Assembly: GCA_963556255.1 (NCBI GenBank)
Contig: OY744611.1
Coordinates: forward strand, 3,823,230-3,887,229
DNA length: 64,000 nucleotides
Source of the DNA: Allolobophora icterica
Taxonomy: Eukaryota > Annelida > Clitellata > Crassiclitellata > Lumbricidae
Direction of reading: 5' to 3'
Each line of letters opens with the position of its first letter. Within the stretch, counting starts at the first letter, position 1. The translations under genes were made by a program, and so were the position numbers. Below are positions 43,795 through 55,533 of this stretch, piece by piece. The notes beneath the pieces were generated by a model, which saw only the letters and a program-made list of their open reading frames with translations, was not told the DNA's origin and made no database searches.

Positions 43795-43895
43795 ATTGGT
43801 TGCTACGGTGCCCAGAGTAGGATTTGAACTGTCAACCCTTTGGATTTCAGCCCCAACAGGGCCAACATCCTACCACTAAACCACCGGTGGCTCCA
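43795..43895 (-). repeat. tRNA-derived SINE (Gly/Glu-like head)
   Basis: From 43,893 leftward: TGGTTTAGTGGTAGGATG (A-box), then GACAGTTCAAATCCTACTCTG (B-box), spaced as in a tRNA. The discriminator and acceptor pairing are poor, so a SINE or tRNA pseudogene. Confidence 0.65.
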
Positions 43896-44003
43896 TGGTC
43901 CACCAAACCTGTACTGACGTGTATCGCAGTGTACATTGGTACAAAATTTAGTTTGTCTATAGCGTGCTCGAACATAGTGTTACCCAAAAACCATACTGTA
44001 CTC

Positions 44004-44685
44004 CAGCGGTTCTCAACCTGTGGGTCGCGACCCCGTGGGGGTCGCCTTACGATTTGTCAGAGGTCGGCTGGAGCCGTCAGAAATTTGTAAAAAGTTGTCG
44101 CCGTAGTTTCTTAATATTTAATATTTTATGTAACGATGATTGCAAGGACTGCCCCGAGAATTTGTGATCTGTTGAGAAAGAAGCAAGCACAGCCTTCTCA
44201 TTGACGCTCTTCTTTGGATTGCGAAACTCCATCATTTTTCTAGCTATAATTGAAATAATATTGTTGGCGTTCTGTAGCTTTGTTTTCTTAAATCTTAAGT
44301 AATTTTTAAACTTTAAATTTAGCAACTGCCATTGAAATGTGTAACTCTCCATTTTACAGTCACAGTACAATACACAATAAATATTAGACTTTAAGTAAAC
44401 ATTTCATTTACTAAATTTTACTTTTAAAATGTTCAAAATTATTACCAACATAAATTACAAATTGTTTTGTTGATCTAGATCTATTCTGTTCTGTTTCCTT
44501 TTTCTTTTGTTCCATTCTTGTCTGTTTTCTTAATGATTTATTATCCTATTATGCATGATACATATGGATTATCAAATGGTGAGAAGTGAAATGCATCATA
44601 ATGGTAGCAAAACTGCGGTGAAGGGGAGTAACGCAATAAATTTTAATGCTGGGGGTCACAGCACTAAAAAGGGTGAGAACCGCTG
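44004..44685. mobile_element. hAT-type non-autonomous element (CAGCGGTTCTCAACC ends)
   Basis: 682 bp. Ends CAGCGGTTCTCAACC and the inverse of CAGCGGTTCTCACCC; flanks CTGTACTC and TTGTACTC match at 7 of 8. The GTGGGTCGCGACCCC palindrome near the left end is known from hAT elements in many animals. Confidence 0.88.
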
Positions 44686-44718
44686 TTGTACTCGTTCCAT
44701 TAAAGAAGCAATAATTAG

Positions 44719-45081
44719 CAGGGGCAACGCTACACCAGGGCAAATGCCCTGGTAAAAAAGCCTTTGCCCTGGTCAATGCCCTGCCAGAATTTTTGCCCAT
44801 GGCCAGAATTTGTTCGGGCATATCTGTTATATCCTTAGATATAAATTCACTTAATTCACTGAAATGTTAAAATTTGCTTGACAAATGTCAGAAAACGTTC
44901 AGCTTCCGGGGGCTGACTATAGACAAATATAATAGAACTGGGGCAATTTATGGCAATCACAGTAACGCGAACATATATTGTCACCATTTAAGCTTGCGCT
45001 ACCGTGCACTCCATAAATTGCCCTCTGCACTGGTTACTTGTATGACTGCCCTGGCTAAAAAAATGTCTGGCGCTGCCACTG
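44719..45081. mobile_element. hAT-type short element with perfect 8-bp duplication
   Basis: 363 bp; ends CAGGGGCAACGCTACAC and inverse of CAGTGGCAGCGCCAGAC (13 of 17). Perfect direct repeat ATAATTAG at 44,711-44,718 and 45,082-45,089. Only 33 bp separate it from the previous hAT element. Confidence 0.88.
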
Positions 45082-45397
45082 ATAATTAGACGATCAACTT
45101 ATTGGCAATACTGTAAGTTATTCCAAAAAGCTATTCCAAAATGTCATGAAAATGGACTGACCAGAGATATCTGCAAACAAACATACCGAGAAACAATGTC
45201 CATTTGGCAAATAATTTTTTAGAGATGATCAGTGGCTTACAGACGTTTTGGCCACAAGCCAGATGTCCAGAAAAACAAACTTGGTATACATGCAGTCATG
45301 TACGTTAAATTGATGGAAAATCTGTGTTGATTTGCTACCGTATTCAGTTGCATTTCAATCACACGAGTGCAGTTGTCTATATTTCACAGTTATGTTT

Positions 45398-45476
<79 letters not shown>

Positions 45477-45477
45477 A
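45398..45477. repeat. (ATC)n microsatellite
   Basis: About 26 units. Confidence 0.97.
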
Positions 45478-45997
45478 GACTGTTAAAATGTATACCTACC
45501 AGAGTTATGTGCCATCATTTTAAGGTACTGCATCCTCGGCCAGAGTTTTATGGCAACAGTTGGTCAATGTTTGCTAAATGAGTTAGCTGAAGTCGGGTGC
45601 CAAATCTCGATCAATCTGTCAATTTAATATTTCATTTATTTGTTTAAGTTAAGAGTGTTATTACACACATATAAAACAAATGCATTAGAAAATAACCAGA
45701 GAATGATTCTTAACTCTAGACACCATATCAAAGGTGTAAGCATTTCACTAGCCCTAGTCGCAAGTTTTGTCTCGAATCGCGGACTTCCAGTCACACAAAC
45801 AAGTCACCAAAGTAGAGACAAAGTCTGACTCGAAGTCTCAGGTCACTGAATCAAGTCTGCAACTGAGAATTTCAATTATTCAATTTAGTCCGTAATCGAC
45901 TCTTTAAGTTAAAACAAAATTATTTGCAAAAATCTTACTTTTCAAGACAAATTTCGATTAGAAGTCTACTATGCAGAATATTACTGAGGCACGTTAG

Positions 45998-46534
45998 CAG
46001 TGCAGGCCTTAGGATAATTTGGGTTCCGTGCAGAGTATACTGTACTAGACCCCATGACACAAGTCAAATTGTTTTTCATTGCAAATCATTTTCTTTTAGT
46101 AGATTGTTACGAAGTACGACAAGACACATTTAACGGCGATCATGTACAATCAGGGTGCCTAACCCTAGCCCTGAATTTTAAAATCCAGCTTCCACTCGCA
46201 GGTATAGCTTTTTTAGTCGCACAAATACATAGGCTACACTGACCTTAACCCTAAGCGACCCTCACGACGCTTACCATGACCCTAACCGACCCTCACGATG
46301 CAAAGACACCTACCCAGGTAGTATATAGGCACCCAGATTGTACATGTTCACCCATTTAACTATACACGAGAATTCTGGCATATAGAGGAAGTTGACTATA
46401 ACTGACAAAAGAGAAGATTAATCGAAACTATAATATTATTATTAGGGTGTCTTGTTCATGTTAATTTTCTGCGACATTTCTGGCCCGTCTAAGTTGCGGG
46501 CCTGTACGAGCGCACGCCCCTAAGGCCAGCACTG
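45998..46534. mobile_element. Probable hAT-type element (CAGTGCWGGCCTTAGG ends)
   Basis: 537 bp; ends CAGTGCAGGCCTTAGG and the inverse of CAGTGCTGGCCTTAGG. No clear flanking duplication. Near 46,235-46,290, two units with GACCCTCACGA.GC occur. Confidence 0.55.
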
Positions 46535-47900
46535 CATGTGTCCAACTGTCGGACATCATTCAGATCGCAAAAATTTCTATATATATAGCGTGTTACAGTG
46601 TTTTAACTGGTGAAGGTTCTAATTATATAAAAGTTAACAGTTAAAGTTAAGTGCACGCACTTACATTTTGTGAAATTTACACACGCATCACGATTACTTG
46701 TCCAGCACGTGCTCCAGATAGAAAAGGCCAGTAGAAAAACGCTGGTACCGTACTTCCATATCCGGTGCACGCTGGTACTCTGTTTTAACAAAGATCTTAG
46801 TGTTTACGACTCTAAGATCTTTGGTTTTCTGTAAGAAATTTAACACGCTCAAACTCGAGATAAATGTGTTGGCACAAAAGAAGTTACCAGAATAAAGTAG
46901 AGGTAATGTTCACGGAAACCTTTGCTTTCAAACGTATATCACCCGGATATGTTGTATGCTTGCGCATTTTTAAAGCTCATATCCTTAAGGCCCAGACCGA
47001 TTCGACTAGATTCTCGCCACCGCAGTAGCGCGCATGCTGTATGCGAGCGCTGCATGGTGGAGTTTGCTCAGCAGCAGGAAAATAAGCTTCAACCCATCAT
47101 AGCAGGTTGACCCGACTTTGGTACCTCCCCGATGACAGTCCCATCTTTGACCATATTTGCCGGCAGGTTGATAATGGTCTCTTCTCAGCAGTTCACAAGC
47201 TGCTATGTCATCTAGAAAACTCACTTCTTATTCTCTCCAACCACGTTCTCACGACGAGGTTCTGAACCTTGTGGAGAATAATATGAGGAAATCTTTCATA
47301 GGTAGAATGCTGTAAGCCTATACTTAGTAATTCTGTTTATGACTTTATGCTTGCGCGGATCGTCAGCAACCGGTTTATACTTACTTACTTAACTTAAATT
47401 TCACGCTTTCGGCGAGAGTGTGATAATCAATTTCTGTATAGTGCACGGTGTCTAACACGAGGTGTTAATTGATGGTGCTTAATTATAACAGAGTAGGCCT
47501 ACAATCATCGGGCTGGTAGGATCCTACAAACATTCCAGTCAAATTCCAAACGATCCGTCAGGAGATAAGAATCTTTCAATATCTCCAACAGACTGCTAGC
47601 TTAAAACTGGTGTACAGGAAAACAAATGAAGATTTTTTGCCATAATAAAGATACGATTGATCTTGCAAGAAATCCTGGATATCGACCCAAGACGAAGTAC
47701 ATGTTCTGCATCAGTTATTAGTTATTACCTCCAGAGAAAACTGTTGTATACTCATTACGCCCCAGGGCACACAATAGAATCATACCTAATGCTGACTCTT
47801 TAGCTCGTAAAACCTTTGTCATTCGAATGTTATATGCTTAAATTAATATTATGAACTATGTACACCAAAATGCGGTTAGCAGTTAGTTTTGAATGAATTC
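46535..47900. other. No gene seen; LINE tail fragment at the end
   Basis: Unique DNA; 47,863-47,935 has ACCAAAATGCGGTT then (TTAC)n, the 3' end of a LINE copy. Confidence 0.5.
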
Positions 47901-47944
47901 AGGATATACTTACTTTACTTACTTACTTACACTGCTGTCTCACA

Positions 47945-48092
47945 CCATAGGCCTATCATCAGAGACAGAATCGCTCTTGGAGATACACGTGTTGAGCAGA
48001 TAGCAACAAGAAACATGATTGTTGACTGTTTAACAAAGGGATTGTTCAAATATGTAAATTTGAAATGCATCTTGGGCCTGGGGGATTGCTGA
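47945..48092 (+). pseudogene. Ty1/Copia-type pol 3' end fragment
   Basis: Encodes HHRPIIRDRIALGDTRVEQI, ATRNMIVDCLTKGLF and LKCILGLGD: the C-terminal RNase H order seen in Copia polyproteins (IRDR..G.I.., AD.LTK, LG). A GGGGGATT purine stretch follows, as at a polypurine tract. No LTR pair identified. Confidence 0.6.
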
Positions 48093-48631
48093 AATAGGAT
48101 GTTGCCCTAATCTTTGAGTGTGTATGAAGTTGGGGTGCTAGAATTAATATTTTGTTTTACACATTCTAGGCTCTAGGTGGCGCTAAAGCAGGACTCTCTT
48201 GAGAACCATATGTACTCTACTTCCCGTCTTGTACTGAGTTTAACCACATGTGGGGCACCGTGGTTTAACGGATGATTACGGAACTCTGATTTAATCTAAT
48301 AGGCCTAAATCCTAAATTTAAAGGGTGAATTCTAACAACATAACCTGCGTGAAAAACGTATGAATCACATGTACCCAATTCACGCGTGATTCACATTTAG
48401 CATCAACAAGCAAAACTAATTTTTCCATGTTACGGTGTTAGAATTTTCCACATTAGGCTGATTCGGTTAATACACCGGGATGCACAATTGGCCCTATATA
48501 AATTTCGTACGAGCAACTGTTTGTAGAACAATATAGTTGTTAAAACAAGTGCAGATAATCATTTCATAAATCGTTCACCTATTTTGGATGCTCGTAATCG
48601 TAATCTCCAAACTTGTAAAGCACCACTCGAA
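48093..48631. other. No gene seen; possible Copia LTR remnant
   Basis: TATATAAATTTCG at 48,494 could be an LTR promoter, but no second copy was found. Confidence 0.3.
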
Positions 48632-49279
48632 GGCCAAGCCATGGCCCTCTGGATATTGACAGGCCGTACACAAGCACGCGTGACGTCACAGATGCCGGCG
48701 AAGTGCATGCTCAGATACCCTGTGTTTTCAGTCAAAATAATGAACGTAATAAGCCACTCTGTGAAGTAGATTTATTTATTTAATTTATTCCAGACATTTA
48801 TATAGCGCCCCTATATAGGTAGATATTAGATACTAGATAGATATTATTAGATAGGCACAGGAGCGTCACCAGACTTCTATTCAAGAGGAGGCAATTACTG
48901 CTTGTCAAAAAATTTGATGACTTTTTGGGAATTTCTTCAACAGAAAATTTGATGACCTTTTTTGGGAGAATTCTTCCGTTTAAGAGGAGGCAAAATCCAC
49001 CTCTAATCATCCACCCCTAATGGGGTGTACTTCAGGATGCAGGAATGTAGCTATGCCTCAGGCTATAATTGAACAAAATAAATACAGTATTTACAAAACG
49101 TTTAATTTACATAACACAGTAATGCAGCACATATTAAAGAAAAGTTACACACAGTATATTTACAAAACGTTTAATTTACATAACACAGTAATGCAGCACA
49201 TATTAAGAAATTAATAGTTACTGCAAAAAGTAACAGATAGTCTGCTTTCGATAGATTTATATCATTTGCAATCACCCAA

Positions 49280-49990
49280 ATTTAAATCTCAGTGAGTGAG
49301 TGTTTTTAATTTTCTTGCTGCCTTCTGTTTTCCCGCAATGTTTTTATCTGCCACCTTCTTGCAGTAATTATTTAAAAATATGTTTGCCACATAGCTCAAT
49401 GTTATCTGTGCTAAATATAGCATAGTTGTACCACAAGTGCATTCTCCATCAACAGCACCAGACTTTTTCAACTGTTCAATAACTAACCAAATTAAGGAAT
49501 TTCTTTGACTACCAACACTCAAAAACTCTGTCTCACATTCTTTTGACACAACAATTTTGAAAACCATAAATGCCTGTGACACAATCTCTAATAAGAAATC
49601 AGTTGGCCACTTCAATCCACCACGATCAATTTCAGACAGATAACTAAAGTCACTGGAGCTAATATCATAGTAATATCAACACTTCAAAGTGTTGTCATAG
49701 ACAAGCTCATGTTTACATAACTCACAAACAATTTTATTTTGTACAAGTTTGTATCCAACATATCCAGCAATAAAAACTAAGGACTGCGACTCCGACTCAG
49801 TAATTTCAAATCCTCACATGCTTTACAACTAGACAACAGTTCCTGATCAATGTCATCTTTTACATCAATACTATTATCAATGTTATCAGCTGCTTGTACA
49901 ATGAAATCTTTCAATGTAATATCACCACGTGAAGCAGACACAACGTGTAGAATACTAACTAAAGCATTGATGTGAACTATTTTTCAATTA
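49280..49990 (-). pseudogene. P-type transposase C-terminal remnant
   Basis: Minus-strand frames read CETEFLSVGSQRNSLIW, GTTMLYLAQITLSYVANIFLNNYCKKV and KQKAARKLKTL, and upstream CKACEDL-like phrases. This fits the P-transposase C-terminal region with conserved cysteines, broken by stops near 49,620-49,680. Confidence 0.55.
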
Positions 49991-50636
49991 CAATGAAGTA
50001 TTTTACTTCTCAATTGTATTAGATAATCTCTTAAGGGTTTCATTGGGTAGCTTCTATCTTACTGCATAATAAATGTACTGTATAATACATCATACGGATG
50101 TACTGGCACATTTTATGAATTAATGATTTTTACAGAGGGGATAATTTACTCCTCTGCAGATTGTGTAATCAATTTGGTATTTGAGTATGTATGTATATGG
50201 GATGGTATGTTGACATGTGCTAATCTGTATGTATGTATGTTTAAGTGTTTGTATGCGTGGTGCGTGTACGTATGTGAGAGTATGTATGTTTGTTGACATG
50301 TATGCATATATGTAGGGCTGTGAAGAGGTAGGAGTGCTTTCAGGTGTATAAGCAGGTTAAAGCGCTTGGGTACAAGTGGATATTAGTGTGCATATGTGCA
50401 TGTGGGCTAATTTGGCATGAAAGTAGGTGACTGCTCATGAATAAGATGAGGTCTTCTCTAAAAGTTTAATCCACGGAATTATTATAAACGTTCACATGAT
50501 TGATCACAGGTTATGTTATCTTGGGCTTAGTTATGTACTAGTTAAGAACTGTGAAAACATTGTACAATGATAATTATACTTACAGGCTTTAGTTAAGTAC
50601 TGAGTTAAGAATGATGGATGATTGACTGATTTACAC

Positions 50637-51257
50637 TTACTGTAATACTACCCAGGTGGCCCTGGTAGCGGGGTCATTTGACCCCTTTTGGGCCTCCTGT
50701 GTAGCCAGACTTTGGAATATAATAATGCTTGTTTCTGCTTTATCTGTAAGTTTGGTTACCAAATAAACATGTTGATGTTGATCTTGAACTATTTTCAATT
50801 TTTTCTCGGACTCTTTGATTTCCTGAACTGACAAGTGAAAATTTGCCCCTGATAACTGCCGATACTGACTGAAACGAAATTCCAAACAGTCTGTTTGAAA
50901 TTTGGCCGTCAACACATAATGCACTATCATATCCACAAACAGATAATTGATCAGCTCAACAAAAGTCCCAACTGTGTGTTTTAGAGCAAACAATGTTTCA
51001 TTAGAGAAACGCAGTCTTGTTGTCAAGACCTTAAACCTCAAGACCAAGACCAAGACCTTGAACCTCAAGACCAAGACCTTGAACCTCAAGACCAAGACCA
51101 AGACCTTGAACCTCAAGACCAAGACCAAGACTTTTAAAAACGGTCTCGAGGACAACAAGATTGGAGAAACGTCCATGTCGTGTTTTCTGTGTAAGACCCT
51201 CCCATGCCACAAGCCAGCTGTAAATATCACGTAAATATTTAACATTTTCATCATCAA
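50637..51257 (-). pseudogene. P-type transposase fragment with an in-frame minisatellite
   Basis: VHYVLTAKFQTDCLEFRFSQ, YRQLSGANFHLSVQEIKESE and KTLKIV-like phrases match the P/THAP9-type pattern of QD-x-LE-x-x-FS-x-x-R. Its upstream portion is replaced by a repeat coding VLVLRFK over and over, so this copy cannot be functional. Confidence 0.65.
51027..51133. repeat. Minisatellite with CTCAAGACCAAGACC/TTGAAC units
   Basis: Four to five units of 21-27 bp lying within the transposase remnant. Confidence 0.9.
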
Positions 51258-51539
51258 TGCTTCTGATTGGGTCTAAATCATTGTCACGCTTACGACGTCC
51301 TTTGTCTGTTGACTTTACATTCATAAAAGTCTGCACTGTTGTTGCCTCTTCCAAAGGCTGTTTGAGCCCTTACCTCATGTATGCGACTCACCTCTGTAAA
51401 CTTCAACATTGAGACTCCTCAATACTTTAACAGCAGTAGTAATGCGTGGCTTGTCAACAATATCAACAGTATAAATACATAAATAGTCGTTATCACGCAG
51501 TGTAATCCAATGAGAATCAGAAAGTTTTTTACAAAGTCA

Positions 51540-51999
51540 TCAATTTTTAACAGTGCTCAGCTCGTCAAATGTAGCAATCTTGTCCTGTTGCATCCATTTC
51601 TGAAATTTTTCATTGTCACGTGCAGTCTGTTCCACAAACCTCTCATCTGGTGACTTTCTCTTCTTTGGAGGTTCAGAAGACAGGTAGGCCGAACTGTTCG
51701 GGAATAACGATGGGTATGCATCAGAAGCCAGCTTTGGATTCTTTCGTTGCACCGTCAGGATAGATCCATCAGCACGAGTTGCAGTATCCACTCTTAGGAC
51801 AAATTCAGGTACAAAATGTTTCTCGCACACGACAGTCTTCTCACCGACTTCCAAGCCTTCTCGAGGAATCATTCGAACCCATTTTCGCACGAATTTCAGG
51901 GTCACTTGGGAAACGAAAAACACTGACTTTCTCCTCTGCATGGTCTTTCGTTTTGCTGTAGTTTCCACGACAGTTCGGGACACAGCATTTCTGCGGCAT
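51540..51999 (-). pseudogene. THAP zinc-finger protein of the P-like element, frameshifted
   Basis: From the ATG at 51,999: MPQKCCVPNCRGNYS (first zinc cysteines), then VSVFRFPSDPEIRAK. The second half reads in another frame (ORF down to 51,540): KWVRMIPRE, TVVCEKHFVPEF (final Cys and His of the C2CH finger), then a region with NPKLASDAYPSLFPN and a charged tail. The switch occurs near 51,882-51,890 at an AAAA run. In P elements the THAP domain binds subterminal transposon DNA. Start choice rests on the CxxxC finger beginning at this ATG. Confidence 0.8.
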
Positions 52000-52114
52000 T
52001 ATTTGAATCTATTTAAAAAATAAAGATAGTCATTTAAAATGTAATAATCAACAACAAAACACAGCATCCGTTTCATATAATGCTCACATACACAGTCATA
52101 TATTCATCTAATAT

Positions 52115-52400
52115 TTTTATTATTATTATTACCATTATTATTCTTTTATTGAAAAACCAAAAGCTTATCGCACATTGGTGAACAAGCTGAGAGAAAACAA
52201 CAAAACATAGAAGTAATAAGAAGATAATAAAATATGGAAAAAGAGAGCACAAAAGTTAAAAGAGTTGAAAAATAGAACTAATTATGCAAAAGGATCATAA
52301 AAACGACATAAGAAACTGGATAGGCCTAGTCAATTATGGTCTATAGCTAAATGGAAGTCTAAGGTACACAAAAGGAGACCAGTCTTTTTTTCTTAAAGGC
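52115..52400 (-). mobile_element. LINE 3' tail relic
   Basis: (ATT)n then TTCTTTTATTGAAAAACC, and AAGGAGACCAG near 52,373; 3'-end signature of the local LINE family. Confidence 0.5.
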
Positions 52401-52886
52401 GAACAAAATTAGGAGATATTTTTAAAAGATATAGACAAGTTTAATTAATTAAATAACATCAAAAAGCATCATAATAGAGGTTTTTCTAACTACTGAAGAA
52501 TTATTAAAGTATTAAACCATTCCAACAGCGGTGACTCATGCAGGCAAGCGATGAGTCGAAGTAGCCTAAATTAAACTTTTCTCCCGATTTTTGCAGTCCG
52601 TAACCTTCAAATTTATAAGCTACAAAGACTATTTAAGTTTACGCTGGTGTAATACATACCTTAGTATCTTCCGTCGAATTCAATACAAACGAGTAATCGC
52701 GTAAATTAGAGATTTAACGATGAGTTGACGACGAAAATAATCAACACACATTCAAAATACGCCTCTCTCACACAGGCGCCGACGACAGCAACAACCAAGC
52801 CGTGCATAGGACGGCAATCGTGACGTCACGGGCTGCTCTCGCTGGCTTGTGAACGGCCTGTCAATATCCAGAGACCATGGCCAAGC

Positions 52887-53520
52887 GCAGGGCACCAGCC
52901 TATTCACGAGCGCTCAACATCCAATCAATGCTGTTCAAATCCGATGCAGATTATTAAGGCAGCAAAACGCATTACGCAGGACTGCACACTAGCTGCTGCC
53001 GATTAATGACGGTTAAGTGAACTAACGGCGTAGTTGATAAGCCAATCCTACACACCCTATTGGCGGATGCTATTTCAGCAAAGTTTCATAGAATGCACAC
53101 GTTTTCGGAAAAGATATACAGACACACGCTTTCTCAGGACATGTTAGCCCAAAGTGATTTCCAGTGCGCTAAGCATCTGTGCATTTTTAGCAGAATTACC
53201 GAAACGCAAGTTACCTCTTTCAGCAAAAGTTTGCTGACTAAACTGAATTTCATCTTGCAATAGCGATTATTTATAGTTCGATAAAGTTTATCACCACAAC
53301 TAAGAAAATCACAGCTCGGAAAACTCTGCAGTTTTAAGAGTGTACTGTCCCGTCTAAATGCAAATACCTCATCCATTTTCACGCAATGAAATACGAATTT
53401 AGAGTAAGCAACCGGACAGTTTTCTTGGGCCTAATGAAACTGTCTTCCGTTGTTTAGTTTACAAAATGTGTTTATGAATAATCTAAAATCTTTTTCTGCG
53501 CTACTTCCATAATACATTGA
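52887..53520. other. No gene seen
   Basis: Unique intergenic DNA. Confidence 0.5.
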
Positions 53521-53576
53521 GCATTATAATTATAACCATAATAACCATAACCATAAGTTTTATTACTTCGCATAAT

Positions 53577-55250
53577 CAGGCCCGGATTAAGCCCTCGGAG
53601 GGCCCCTCGCCAAATCCTCCGGGGGGCCCTAAATCCCCTACCCTTCCATCACCATACCCCTTCTTCCCTTCCCAAATGTTAATGCTTGTCTATTATTGAC
53701 TATATAACTCAAACTTAACAATGTGTAGCTTAATAAAATACCAAAAAACATGTTAAAATGACACTTTATTATAGGCTCACTTTCTAAGACAAAGCTGCTA
53801 TTTTCGGCAATTCGTGACAGTTTGTCAGTATCAGAATCAGTCAGAGTGCGAAACAATGATTAAAAGTGAATGAAAGTTAGCCCTTAGCCGTCATCCAGTT
53901 TCAATGATTCATATAATAAATTTAACTTTAACAGACTGCGAAGACAGTGAAGACGTCCTACAGCTAAGTGATCGAACAAACGTCAATACAGTAGACAGGA
54001 CTATTGTTCAGTTTAACGGTTTCAAATCTTGTGATCTACAGACTTTAGTTCACATTTCTCTTCTCTTGGCAGTGGCAAACTATTTAAGAATGTCATCGAA
54101 AGAAACAGTATCTAGGAGATACAGAAGTGTGTTGTTAGGCCTACCGCTAAAGCAGTGCAAGTGCAGTACCAGACTCACAAATTCAGACACTGTTGATATA
54201 CATTCAGTGCAAGGTGCATAGGCGTAGACTCTAGGGCGGGGGGCAGCCGAGGAACGTGGTCCCCCAATAATTGAAACCAATGCAACAAGTGTAGAATGAA
54301 TAACCAAATCCCCCTCAATATTTTTGACAAGTTTACGCCAGTGGCAAGGCTATAGCTACCACCAACATTTCGATCATGCCCTTCGTCTGGCTCATTTGAT
54401 GTGACTGTCTCCTTGGAGTGTAGCATACGAAAAATCTCTCCAGTTTCTGGACAGAGGCAACGCTATTTCTTTCCCTTTCTTTCTCTGTAGCTACTCGCCT
54501 TCTTTGAGCACCGGAAAGTTGAAATATTTTATTCTTTGGCATTGTTCACGTTTCATGAATATATTTATATAATATCCAGCAAGGTTGTTTATTTTTTTAG
54601 ACGAAGACGAAATTATTATCAATAACGATGAGCCATGACCTCATAGGAGAGCACAGAATATTAATATTTTAAAATATGGAATATTAATGAAGTCATAATA
54701 ATTATAACTTCTTTATGTGACATAATTCATCGCCCTCACTCTGCTGCTTCTCTTCGTCCTCTTCGTTCATCTGACCGTTTGGACCTCCTCGTTTCCCGTG
54801 TCAGGACTTCACTGGCTTAATCTAGGTTTTTTGCTTCCATTGGCCCTGCTCTTTGGAATGAGCTTCCTCTGTCCGTTCGTTCTTCTATTCTCTCAGGTAA
54901 CGTCTTTACCTCTTTTAAGTTTCTTAAAACTTGCTTCTTCTCTCTGGGTCTCTCGCACTGGAAACGCTTCTGAATGGCCCTCCCGCTAGAAGCGCTTTAT
55001 AAATGTCCGAATACAATACAATATAATACAATAACTGGCATAGATATAATTATGGTCATTGTTCGCCATCATAAGAATCAATCACCAATTCACTACTGAC
55101 TCCTGACGTAAATTTACACTGCCCTTGAAGAGAAAATCCGAATAAATGTAAAAATGCACATTAAAAAATTCTTCTTGTTCACGCGGGGGCCCCTGACGAC
55201 GGGGGGCCCCCCGCCATGGCATAAATGGCATACTGGTTAATCCGGCCCTG
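53577..55250. mobile_element. hAT-type element inserted in the LINE 3' region
   Basis: 1,674 bp. Ends CAGGCCCGGATTAA and the inverse of CAGGGCCGGATTAA (13 of 14); perfect 8-bp duplication CGCATAAT at 53,569-53,576 and 55,251-55,258. GGGGCCC-rich palindromic subterminal stretches. No intact transposase; SDTDKLSRIAENSSF on the minus strand near 53,830 may be a hAT C-terminal remnant. Confidence 0.9.
54707..55030 (+). mobile_element. LINE 3' fragment, same family as 24,460-26,200
   Basis: Closely similar to 25,885-26,197, ending in the same (AATAC)n tail. Nested inside the hAT element. Confidence 0.85.
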
Positions 55251-55533
55251 CGCATAATATCATAATATCCAGTAACAGAAATAATATCATTCAGTGTAAA
55301 ATTTTAACAGAAAACAGATAAATTAATTAGTGTCCAATGGAAGTAAAGGGAGAGAAACCCTTAAGGGACCTGGGTCCCGCTATCAGGGTTACCCTTGTAC
55401 ATAAAAAATAACGGCAACTGGCATAACATTGTAATACTAGACATTTTGGACTTAACTAGTTAACTAAACATCGAAGTAATATCAGATCAGATGTCAGCAT
55501 CAAAACCTAGTGCGCATTTAAGGCAGTAATTTG

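Larger units (their letters stand above)
48640..52878 (-). mobile_element. P-element-like (THAP) DNA transposon, decayed
   Basis: 4.2 kb. Inverted ends CATGG(C)..CTCTGGATATTGACAGGCC, followed on both sides by CACAAGC and a TGACGTCA palindrome. GGCCAAGC flanks both ends (48,632-48,639 and 52,879-52,886); with the terminal CATGG kept on both sides the duplication is 7 bp, otherwise 8. The minus strand carries a THAP finger and P-type transposase fragments. Confidence 0.82.

Noticed and set aside
46922..47224. Short frames on both strands
   Set aside because: No recognisable motif or supporting signals.
48438..48560. Copia LTR with TATA box
   Set aside because: No second LTR copy or flanking duplication found.
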